DNA of 64,000 nucleotides, taken from positions 45,783,289 through 45,847,288 of the forward strand of contig JAPTHN010000004.1 of assembly GCA_026936325.1 (NCBI GenBank). Direction: 5' to 3'. The notes under the pieces were generated by a model, which worked only from the letters and a program-made list of their open reading frames with translations, was not told the DNA's origin and ran no database searches. Positions 11,113 through 23,100 of this stretch are shown piece after piece. The translations under genes and the position numbers were made by a program. Position 1 is the stretch's first letter; each line of letters begins with the position of its first letter. Source of the DNA: Platynereis dumerilii (Eukaryota > Annelida > Polychaeta > Phyllodocida > Nereididae).

Positions 11113-14100
11113 CTGCAAATAAAATTCATTAAAAACATTTAGTTACCTGGAAAACTTCATGTATTTTTCAACATTTGGAATATACATGGCTGTAATGATG
11201 ATCATAGTCTTACCCATAGTCTCTGATCCTTGTGTATGTTCACTCTGTTGTGATTCGCTAGCTGTAGCTGCATCTGTAGCTGTAATGAAAAACATACATA
11301 CATGTTATCAATAATCCCTTGGTGAATGAAAATTATCTTCTCTTTGTATTTGACATGAAATTTGACTATTCTGATCAAAGTCATACCAGTAGTTTAAATT
11401 AACACTTTTTGTTACTTGCTGTAACAAGTATATCAGACTGAGTTTAATTTAAAGACAGTTCTGCCCGAAAGTATACCCTAATGCAAAATGACAAATTTCT
11501 CTGTTTCCAGGGCACTTTTAACACCAATAAGCAAATCATGCACGAAATCACTTCTAAACCATTTAAAATTCAATAGCAATGAGATTCTGTGATATTATAA
11601 ATTAATTTCATTTTATGACATTTTCCAAAGTTTACATACCCTCCTGTAATATCACATATTTCCCCCCTTGGGATCAAGAACAGCTTACAAGATTTTACTA
11701 CATTATTTCAAAAGTCCTCAGACTACATCAGCAGTGATTTTAATCCATTCTGCATCACAGAATTTGAATGAGGGACGTTCAGAAAGTTCGAGGCTTTTTT
11801 TTAAAATTATGGACACTTATTTTCAATCCAGAACTAAGAACTTTTCACAGGATAAAATTCAGCATATCGATGGTGAAAGTGCAATACCTCTTAAGTAAAA
11901 AAAAGAGCTGTTTTTCAGAATTTAGAAAAAACTATCAGCGATCTTTTTTTATGGTAATGTTTCTTAATATGTGAGTTTGGCACAACAGTTGCCACAACTT
12001 GATTTAGAGAAAGTGACACCCTGTTTTAGCATAATTTTTTGTCAGAGGTCGTTGACCCCTAGCATTGATGTTACCATCAGATATGATTAGAAATGTTGAG
12101 TTACAAGGTTTTGCACTTTCACTTTCTTACAAGTTAGTAAAGTGCAAAACCTTGTAACTCGACCATTTATGCTATTTTAAAGCAACTTGCAGCATTGAAT
12201 GTACTTCCAATATATAGGTAAACAATAAAAATTATAATTTGACCATGATTAATAACAACAGCTAATTTTAATTACTGACTACAGTAGCAAGAATGAGGAA
12301 AATGACACTTTTGTCAAATTTTTGTGCACGCTCTTTTTCAATAGCTGATATCACCTAAACAAATATAGGGAGGTAAAAAATTTCTAAAAGGAAATCTCAT
12401 GAGAGCCATGAAAAATGTACCACAGTCATCGTTTTTCAAGAAAAGTTGAAATATTCGAAATATGTGCTTCAAAGTTCTGATTTGAGTTCCAAGGTTTTGC
12501 ACTTTCACTTTATTGAACAAATCAACATACAAGGTTTGGTGAAATCAGTCTGTCACAGCTTCCAAAAATAATGTGCAAGCACTTTAAGCGGCGCTACCTA
12601 TCAGCGTGCCTCGGCGCTCCAACGTCGGCCCAAAGCTGGTCCGATGCTACTGACATCGGCCTACATGGCACAGGAAGTCTATCTATATCCAGCGTAGCTA
12701 TGTATGATTATCTATTTAACTGTTGTCTATCTAGATGTTTTCTATGGTTATCGGTCTATGGCTATCTATACATGCATCCATCTGTCTATGTATCTGTCCA
12801 TGTATCTGTCCATGAATTCATTGACATATATATGTATCAACAGATGGATCATTCATGTAAAGTGCAATAGTGTATCAAAAGACAGTCAAGGTGAAAGGAT
12901 GATTGAATTGGTAATTGTCTGATTGAGGTGTGTGTGAAGGTAAATTGCACTTGAGAAAGTGACACATGATGACTATTGATTAGGGCCTAAGTGGCATTTG
13001 ACACAGTGGCACATTAAAGTGGCATTAAGTGAATCTTGGTCAATTAAATACATGTACATGAAACGACGCGAAAATGCTTGATCCTCCTTGTCTTGTCTTG
13101 TTGTTGCAGTTTCCTCCTTTGAGCTCAGGAGTACCCCCGTGTGATGGGGTGGGTTAATCTGTGATATAAATTGCATTTCTGTTAGTGTGGAGTCTGTGGC
13201 ATAGATCGGAGATAAATGGCATTGGCTATATCGCTTTCTTCTCCATCTGTACATGGGCCGTTGAGCAGCTCTCTAAGGTTTCTCCTGTGGAATGCATTTC
13301 TGTGTTCTGTAGTTCTTAGCAGCTGGAATTTTCTTCTCCTGATGTGGTCGGATGCTGGGCAGTTCATGACAAAGTGCTCGACATCCTTCGGCTCCAGATG
13401 GCACAACGGACGTAGTGTGGCGGTCTCTTCTTTGCCAATTTTCTGTTTCCTGGTCTGTACCATGTAGGTTCCTGTGAGCAGTCTTGCCCTGGTAACTGCG
13501 GCTGGCACCATTCTTGGACTCCTTCTGCATGCTATCCATATTTGGTGTGGCTTAAATTTTATGGCGTTAGTCAGGTCCATCCACTTCATTGAGCTTTTTT
13601 GTGCCGCTGAGTCAAACAGATACTTCAGCCAGAATGTTTTTACTGCATCTGTTACATAGTCCTTCCATATGTTCTTTCTCCAGGGTGCTTCTATTGTGTA
13701 GTTGATGTTGATGTTGTATTTATGAGCCAGGCTAATAAGGACCAGCTAAGTTTCTCAGGGTCCTGCTATCCTCTGCCGTGCAGATTGCCCCATATAGGGT
13801 GAGCCTGGGTGAGCGTTCTGATATCAATATCTGCCTCAAGTGGTAGTTCACCTAGCATCAGGTAAATAGCTTCACAGGCAGTATTTTTTGGAAGTCCCTG
13901 GATACTTCTTAGCAGGTTTCTATGGAACTGGCTCGGCTCTTCCTTCTGCTTCTTTGTGTCACACATGCCTCCAGTTCATAGAGCAGTCTTCGTAGCACAT
14001 ATATTTTGATGATGTGTGTGGAGACAGCAGAGCTTAGGCCATTCACTCCATGTAGCCCTGCACCCATAAGTGCATACACCGTTTTCCTTGCTGTTTTGAT

Positions 14101-17100
14101 TCTGTCTTCGATGTTGGGGTTCATTTTTCCTTCGCTCCATATTAGACCCAGGTGCGTGAAGGAAGTTGCAGCCTGCAAGGGGTCCCATTTTCCAGATGTT
14201 GTCTCTTTTGTCACTAGGGATGTTGAGAAAGGGAGTGATTGTGCTTTTAACAGGGTGCATAACATAGCTGTGGTCCTTGGAATACTGATGACAGGTGTTT
14301 ATCATTGCTTGCATCTCCTCCATACTGTCTGATAGTAGCAGTTGGTTGTCTGCACATGTTGGTGTACTGGCATATATAGTTCCAATGCTCATTCCAACCT
14401 GGCTGTCCTGTAGATTTCTGAACAAGTCGTTTATATAGAGCTTGTAAAGTGTGGTGGACAGTACCGCTCCTTGTCGCACTTCTTTCTGGACGGAGAAACA
14501 CTTGCTGAACTTGCCTTTCCAGTGGATGCATTCGTTCACTCTTGTGTATAGGTTGTCAATTACTTTCCCTTGTAGACCCGACATATGTAGCCTCACCTTC
14601 AGCTTGGGGTGGACCGCAACATCAAAGGCCTTCTGCGCATCAAGCGCCGTGATGTAGAGTTGTCGCTTCTCATCTTTTGCTGTGGTAATTGCTTCTGATA
14701 GGCATAAAGAGGCCATAATAGGGGATAGTCCCGGTGTAAATCCAAATTGGAGTTTGCTGGTATTTGCTTTCAGGATGTCTTCTACTTCTGCTTGCACTAG
14801 TTGTTCAATGATCTTCCCAATAACTGCAGTAATTGTGATGCCTCTATAGTTTGTCTGCAGCTGGCTGTCTTTTCCCTTCTTAGTGAGAGGAATCTTGAAG
14901 CCTGATTTGCATGAGTCTGGAAACTTCGCTTCTGCCACAATCCTTGAGGTGTTCGGTTGTTATTCCCTCTTGATCAGCAGCTTTTCCGCAGTTCATTTTC
15001 TTGATAGCCTTTTCTAATTCTGTGACAGAGAATGTATTGTGTTCATCTCGGCTGGTGTTATGTCTTCTCATAAGCTGGACTGTTATTTCGTCATCTTCAT
15101 CAGCAGTTCCAGATGACAGGTCTTTGAAGTAAGACATCCAAAGTTCTAGCTGTGCATCGCAGTCAGTGATCAGCTCGTTCGAGTTTGCACTTGCCTTCTG
15201 AACCTGGTCTGCGCTGTCTATGCTTCGGTTCGCCTTGACAAGCTTGTGAAAAAACTTGGAGTTAGAGCTTGAGGCCTGCATGATTTCTGCCATGTGGGCA
15301 TCTCTTCTGATGGCTTCTGACACTCTCTGTGTAGTACGCAACATCTTTTTGGCTGTGTCCTTGGCTAGCGCAAGGTGATGAGGCCGGGGCAGTCTGCCTG
15401 CCGCTTTCCATTCCCAGAAGATTTTCTTTTAGGCTTGTGAAGCTTCTTTGATGGCTGGGTTCCATATGTGCTTCTTCTTCCTATTCTTCCTCGGTTTTGT
15501 CCTGGCCATTGTTGCCAGAGATGTCTCATTAATGGCAGTTGTGAATGCACTTAATGCTGCTTCAGTAAACATGTCCTTGAAATCTGTTTTTCTAAGCTCC
15601 TTAGCAAGGTTGTCCTGGTATTTCCAGATGTTGACTTGCACCAACTTCATTTTCTTTATGCTGTTAGGGTCCTCACACAGCCTGTTTGGTGCTGTCATTT
15701 CCATCTTAGCTGTGAACTCTGTTTGTATGGGGATGTGTGTTGAGCTATTGATGTGTCCCTCAGGGGTCTCCTTCCCAATCGCCTCCGTTGGAGTCCATTG
15801 GAGGTTTCCATGCACAAGGAAGTAGTCTAAGTGAGAGGCATGAAAGATGGCTGGGTTGGAGTATGTTGAAATGTCTTTAATCATGTAGTTGAGATTCTGC
15901 AGCATATGCTCTTCTATCAGATTCAGAAGCAACATTTACTTTTTACCTCTTCTATTAAAGATGTCCACGTTCAGGTCGCCAGCTATTATGATATTACGGG
16001 TTGAGAAGTACTTCGTAATCAGCTCATCAAGTATTGCTATGTCTTCACTGTATTTATCCATAACAGTACTGCCGCCTCCTGATGGCAGGTAGCAACACAC
16101 AAGCAGGATGGCGATATTTCCGCACTTCATTGATACAGGCAGGACCCTCTCGTTGCCTTCTGGCAGGGGTGTCATATATGGGTGCAACTGCTCTCTCCAG
16201 ATGATAGCAACTCCTCCATGTCCTCTTGGGACCAGGCCTGGCGGCAGATTCATGTTTTCATCTACAGATCTCGCTAGGAATTTCCATTCTGGGAGGACAT
16301 TGCTGAATAGGTCTTCAATTTGGAATTTCCACAGCCAGTGCTCCTGGATACATATGAGATTGCAGTGCTGGAGGGTTGAGTTTAGACACTGATGGTTGTA
16401 CTGTAGCCCATCCAGGTTTATCGAACCCACTTTTATCCGGAGGTCTGGCTTTATCTTCTGTGGTTGCTATTCAGATGATCTTGAGCAGTTCAGGTCGTTT
16501 TCTAAATCTGATGACTCCATACCTGCTATCTCTTCCAGCTCTGACCTGTGTGACGTTTTGGGGGCCATTGTGCGTAGTGTACACATTTGGCCTTGTTCAT
16601 CATCTGGCTTGTCACCATGGTTACCAGCATGTCTTGGCGGACTTGTCATGTTCCTAGTGTCTTCTACAGAGCTTTTCCTTTCCTCCAATGGCACATCATT
16701 ATGTTCTTCTCCAGTCAATTTCGTGTCCCTTTGACTTGCTCGTTGCCTCGGTGGCCTGCCATCCTGTATAATCTCTGTATCCCTCCTCCTTCTCCAGTTG
16801 TTGTCGTCCACATTCCTTTGTCGTAACTGGTCTTTTCTCCAGTAGTCTCTCCTCCGTCCATTGCCATTCTCTGCATCTCGCCCTTGCTGGTCTCTCCTCC
16901 AGTGGTTCTTCCGTTGCTCTGCCCTCTGTCCTGTCTGTTCCCTCCCTTCTTGGCTTTGGGGATGCGATGGTGGCTGGTTTGCATGTGCCATGCCATTTGC
17001 ATTACTGGAAAGGTTGGGTGGTGGCCAGGCTGTCGTTTGGAAGCACATGTTAGGCGGTGGAATCATACCAGGGTAGTAGATCAGGGGTTTTGCATGAGAT

Positions 17101-20100
17101 AAGTTTGCTGGGTACTTGGAGGTTGTTGCTGCTCTTGCTGCCTTGATTCCCGCGACCTTTGCTGAGAAAGTCCGTCTAGCTTCGCTTCTAGTTGGGATAT
17201 TCTCATATCCTGAATCTGCTTTTCTACAGCCCTTAGTCTCTCTTCCGTGCCACTGCTTTCTGAAAGTCCAGGGTTGCTGTACACTCCATGGTGTGGAGTA
17301 CTTGGTTCGCCTCTCTCTCTCAGCAGCCTGTTGTTTTCTTGCAGTTGCTTTATCTGGCTCTCCAGTGTGGTAATGTGCGTCTTTGAATTCAAATACTGCA
17401 TAGCTTTAGTGCAGAGGTCCTTTTCCCTCTGCTCTGCGCTCTTTCTTGCTGTTTTATCTTCCTCTGCATTCCTTGCATCTCCGTCTCTGTTGACAGTAGC
17501 TTCATTCTAAGGCTGTGACACTCCCTGCATTGGTTGTTATCCACGCTGTCAGCATTGCTGGCTACAGCTGGGCTGTCGTCATACTCAAATGGAACTCTCC
17601 ACTGTGCGGCTGGTGTGGGTCATGTCTTGATCCTGCAGCTGTCGGTGGGGTCACTGGTCCATTGTTACTTGGCATCCGTCTGCATATTAAGGCTAGGTTG
17701 CTTGTCATTGCTGTGTTGTTCGCTGCCCCTATTGGGTTGCTCGCCACTATTGGCAGACTTGGGGTGTCCGCCCAGGCATTTGGACTGTTGGCATTCACCT
17801 CCGGTTCAGCTTCATCTGTCATGGACGCACTCAGTACATTCTCATTCACAATGGATGGGGGCATTACTTCCCTCCTTGATGTTTCATCTTTCTCAATCAG
17901 AAGTTATTAGTCCTTCTTTTTGTCCTTCCTTCTGCCAGTAACCTCTTTCTGACTATTGTTGCTTCTTGGCTTCTGTTTCGTCGACTTCGGAGTTGTCAGA
18001 TTATCCAGCACCTCTCTCAAACACAACTTGATGTTTTCATTCAGCATCACTGGGTCGGTGTTTCTCTGGATAGCGTTTATCTCACTGATGACATCCGTGA
18101 TTTGTGGCCATTCCTCTTTGAAGAATTTTTGACATCCATTGCCGTTGACACTTAGAGATGAAGTTGTGTGGTAGAGGCTGACTGTGTAGCCTGCTCTGGA
18201 GTTGTGAAATGGGGTAACCTTGATTACATCTTGGGTGAAGGTCTGTGCTTTGTCCTGCCAGAGCTCTATGTCAGCTGAAGCACCTTTATGTTGGATTTCT
18301 CCATAGAACATGAGGGTAGCTCTTTTGATGAGCTCATATACACCTGATTGGCAGCGTATCATTATAAGACTGTCAGTTTCCGTGCTGTCACACATAATTG
18401 GCCTGTCGCATGCAGCTTGCTTCTTCTTTAGCGCAGAGTCTTTGTTCAGCATGTAATTATGGCTCTTTATGGTGACACTTAGGAATTTGTTGTGCACAGT
18501 GGTCTGCATGAGTCTATCCTCTATTGGGGTGCCATTGGACAGAGAAAGTTTTTCAATGGCAAGTTTGAAGGATTCCCTCGCTGCTGATCTGTTACTCCTG
18601 CTGCTCCTGCCAACAGGGGCCATCTGCATTTGTGATTCCTCTTCATGTCGAAGTCCAGTCCTTTCCCTCACAAGGTCCAGCAGCTGGGTTTTCTCCAGGG
18701 AATCTCCTGGTACCTGTCCTGGGTTGTCCAGAGGAGGGTATTCATTGTCAAGCATGGTTCTGCTACCTCTTGTCCTGTGGCTTGCCATCTCAGCCGGTGG
18801 TCAGATTCACAACAGTAACACAACAAGGCTTGCGCTGGCCCCCACCGTTGCCTGCCCACCCTCGCTGGCACTGTTGGAACTAATACCTCTGGTCGTGGGT
18901 GTTATCACACTTCTTACGTCTGGCTGTGTTGGCACTTGCTTAGAGAGCTATTTTATATAGTAGGTCTTTAAAGAAGACAGATACAATACCCCGCTGGCCC
19001 CCACCGTTGCCTGCCGGGATTGACCGTCAGAAGCACCCTCAAGTATAGAAATAGCTTTACCTCCTCCTCTTCTTCGCCTTGCTGGTTTCTCCCTCAGATT
19101 CGGTTGAATCTGCCTCGTAGCTTCTCTTCCTCACCTCACCTTCCAGTACCTGTAGGATTCTTCTGAACCAGTCCTCCTTAAGCTCTTTGTCAGGGTGTAA
19201 TCCGTCCGGGAAGTTTTCGACTTTCACTTTGATTTTCTGTTTTCCACGCCATTTGATGTTTTCTTGTCTTTGCTTCTCTTCTTGATCGACCGAGATGTTG
19301 ACTTCTCAAATAGGTTAAGAAATACCGACCCTGAATCAATTGCTGTTTTCCTAATCAGCTCATTCACTTCCTCTAAGTCCTCATCTAGCTCCTCTTGTTG
19401 TTTTTGCTGGTTCAAGATTTCCTTTCCGTTGTTGTATTTTTCCAGTATAGCAGGGGGGATTGTCGAGAATATTATATTGGTACCGTACTTGGACTTGAAC
19501 CGTGTGATCTTTTCCTTCAGCCCGGCCAATTTACTGGTGTTCCTGGAGTAGCTTAGTATCCTTGAGCCTCCTTCCTTGTTCAGGGATGTGAGGTCGCAGA
19601 TACCTCCAATCACAATTGCGAGGTCCCAGGGTCTGCTGGCGCCGAACTTTTTTTCCTCCAATTTCCCGGTTAATTTGTCTATGTTTGCACTAGGGAGGAA
19701 CGTGACGATAATGTCAACGGCTGCTGTTGCACCCTCTCTCTGCAGAAATTCTCGCAAGTCTCTACCTCTCGAGTCTGTTACAATTGCTATTCTGGTCCTT
19801 CCCATTGATTCCTTAATTTTTATGACTGAGTACTGCTCATCCACATACACATATCAGGTATGCATTGTAGCAAGTAGATATCTGGCGTCTCTATACTGGT
19901 GTAATGTCGTGATAATAGTTTTGCACTTTCCTTATCTGGTGATTCCGTTGTCTATGTCTGTTGTCGTTGTAGCCGTTGGAGCAATGTCGAATGACCACTC
20001 TCTCTCCACGCGTTGTTATTCCTTGTTTGTAGACCTTAGTCCGTGATTGTAGACTTCTTTCGACACTCCTTCCCGCCGGGCATGGACGTGGGATGGTCCG

Positions 20101-23100
20101 TTTGTCGCCCACGTTGCCTCGAGGCACAAGATGGCTGCCGTTTTTTACTCCTGCCACAGACTCCACTATACAGTTTTGCCAGGATATAAAAATCTTCAGG
20201 CACTACGAAGCGATAAAAACTAGCTACGTAACTAGAATCCACTACAAGCGACTAAGAACAACTAAAAACATCTACAGGAAGGGAATGTATAAGGCTAAAA
20301 GTCTATAAAAACTCTATAAAACCACAGCGCTGGATAAAACCGTCCGTTCCCTTCCTTGTCGGAATCTTTTTCTCCTGGGTCACAACAAAGGAGACAAAAC
20401 GGAAGTAAGCTGACGAAGGAATAGTGTCAACAGCAAAGAAAATAATGCTAATAAAATTGAATTGAGGAGAAATTAGCAGTTTTAAGGGTGTAAATGTAGC
20501 TCATGTTCTTCCTTTTCGCGAAAAAGTATTAAAGAGATGTGAAACATGAATAGGATAATTGTAGTGAGGGTGTTTTTGCTGGTGAGTGGTGAGTTGTCAC
20601 CTACACATATTGTACACACGTTTGGCTGACCCTTGACCCCGTGAAAGCAGGCCATTTTATTTTCTTTATTAATTTTTTTCCTAACAGTGGGCCACCAAAA
20701 GTTTATGGTCGCGAATTAAAATTCTAGTGAGGCTGTATGCTTAGTTTGAATGAGATTGGTGAGGAGGGGAGCTCTACTGAGTTGTCATAAGATTAAGGAA
20801 TATTTCTTCAGTAACAGCTGGCTGCTTCGCGCCGCTAAAAATAGCAAACTGGCAAGGTGACCAATCGACAACATGTACTGGATACTGAAATAGTCATTCC
20901 ACCCAAAATCTAAAAATAGCAAAATTTTGACATACAAGGTTTTGCACTTTCACCATCGATATTTGGAATGGTTTTCCAAAATGTCGGACAATTTTGACAT
21001 TTTAAGTCATTCTGTGGTTGCCATGGAAACTGAAAGTTTGATAGTTCTAAAATTGGCCAATCTAGGTCAATTCTCCCAATAGCATGTCAAAATCTCAAGA
21101 TTTTCTATGGGACTACGCATGGGTCCCAGGGCTAGGGCACATGCAACTTACCCAAAGGTTCCGTTACTTCTTCTTCTTCTGTTGCTGTAAAGGAAGTATA
21201 CATAGGCATATTAAAAATCTCTGACAACGGCGGCTTTTGCATTGGCATTGATTTTCTATGGAACTGGTGTTACTACAGTAATACCAATATTGGCAATAAC
21301 CAATTTGTCAGCTCCATAACTGTCATGTGCATGAGTATAAAAATTCTGGAATAATTAATATGGAAGTGGCACATCCATGAAATTTGTTCAGCACTTAAAA
21401 GTTTTTGTAGGACTTATAGTGTTACCATAACTTTCATTTTTATTTCATATTCAATGTATAGGTATGTAGCAATCTGCTGCAATGACCCAGAAAAAGTTCT
21501 CCCTGCAATGTGCTGGCAAAAATCTGTGCGTTTGAAAACATCCTTCACAAAAATGGCTCTGGCTACGTCTGTACTCAATACAGCTTGATGATTTTTAACA
21601 GCGAATATTATTGAGATCATCCTTGACAGCCTAGTTTTTAAACTTTTTAATTTTGTTCCGTTGTTTGTCTTTTACACCCATTTGAAAATGGTGGTGTAAA
21701 TCAACTTCCTACAGCTTTTTTCGTGAACTATGGCCAATTGGCCATTGATTAGAGGTAAATGGTCATTTAAGTTACACACTTTCCTACATTTTTGCAAAAC
21801 ATGAACAGGCATTATCCTACTTTAGCCCCCTTGAGGGTTTAAACATTTTATAGGTATTTCCATAGATATTGATCAACAAAAACTGAAACTGAAAATAACT
21901 CAAATATGTTTCCAGTCTGTATATCACAGAATAAATACTGTAAAAGTGTGAAAGGAGATCATTACCAAGAATACTCACAGTTATATGTTTCTTAAAACAT
22001 TCAAACTGAAGTGTGATATATTGCAAAATACTGTCTTATATATACTCCCACTTTTAAAATATTAACAAACAAATGCATGTTTTTGAATATACTTAATGCT
22101 TTTAAAGTCCACATTTAACATATTTCCTATTGATAATATTTGATGGAGAGTGGTACAAAAAGTACAATTTAGACATTATTGTGGCAATTTTGCTTGACCA
22201 GGGCCGAATATTGACTTATTTATATATGACCATCTCAAAATCCTTAATATTTATCTAATATTGTTAATTAAAAATTTTCGTATTGCTGTAAATAAAAATT
22301 TTCATAATGTTGAAAATTGGCATAATGATGATGTGAAACATGTCAGGTTTATTTCGACAAACAAAAGTCAACAACTGGTATGACATCAGAACGAAAATGG
22401 AGAGCAAAAAGACATTTCAACAATTTTTTGCATTTTAAATCATAAATTTCAATGGAAAAATTAGCAATAAAACATGCAATGGGTGTGAATAATAGTTCAT
22501 AGTGTGTCTAACTACAATAAGCTTTAAAGTTAAATGATTTACCCATTACCATTTTGGCTTTTCACTCAGAAATGTTGGAAAATTGGGATTTTTTCTCGTT
22601 TTTATAAAAATTCATAAGACCAACATTCCAACTAAGTTTAGATGTTTAAAGATTAACGAAACATAATTTAGACACCTGATTGGAAAATTTCATAGATTTA
22701 ACTCCAAAATTGACTGAATCATGAAGGTTTGAAATAATAGTTATTTTTTAAATATTTTTGGTAAATTTTCGTCAGTCCTACTTTCTCAGAGCATGTAGAC
22801 GCACAAAAAAAACATCTTGGGTATTTAATGCATACAATATGCAAAATTCAGAAACTTTTCAAAAGTACACCAGTTTTTTAGTTCTTACCCAGAAACAAAA
22901 AACAACAACAATTTTTCATATTTTTCAATGATTGTGAGAAAAGTATTACAGTTTGTCACGTCAAGCATTGAGACAGCAATTTAGAATTTTTTGTACAGGC
23001 CATAAAAATCACCACAATGATATAGGAGGTTCAGAAAATACCAAATTGACAAGAACTAAGTCTGGGGTGGTGCTGCAGTGCACTTTTGTGACGTCACCAC

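Larger units (their letters stand above)
12960..20340 (-). mobile_element. Decayed non-LTR retrotransposon (LINE)
   Basis: Read on the minus strand, the order is an SGNH-esterase ORF, a second ORF, a coiled-coil/basic region, then an AP-type endonuclease joined to reverse transcriptase and a C-terminal Cys/His knuckle. This matches the layout of CR1/Jockey/I-type LINEs, some of which carry an esterase in ORF1. The coding part is cut by several frameshifts and in-frame stops, so the copy is dead. The ends are approximate: coding evidence covers 13182-19850, and the 3' end may lie in the AGTGGCA-repeat stretch near 12980-13030. I cannot assign a clade by eye. Confidence 0.85.
11867..20959. mobile_element. 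9.1-kb TIR insertion containing a LINE
   Basis: The left end TCGATGGTGAAAGTGCAA is the inverted complement of the right end TTGCACTTTCACCATCGA. TA flanks both ends (11865-11866 and 20960-20961). Removing the insert restores AGCA-TA-TTTGGAATGG, which has the same length as the intact mariner-like TIR at 46528. The AAGGTTTTGCACTTTCAC motif also occurs internally near 12112, 12154 (inverted) and 12489, so related fragments may be stacked inside. I see no transposase; the coding content belongs to the LINE. It could be a Tc1/mariner-class non-autonomous element that later received a LINE. Confidence 0.7.

Noticed and set aside
13216-18960. Many plus-strand open frames across the LINE
   Set aside because: They are antisense shadows of the minus-strand LINE ORFs.
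11867-20959. Polinton or LTR interpretation of the 9.1-kb insertion
   Set aside because: The TIRs are short with TA flanks. The coding content is a non-LTR endonuclease/RT, with no capsid, protease or integrase text and no terminal direct repeats.
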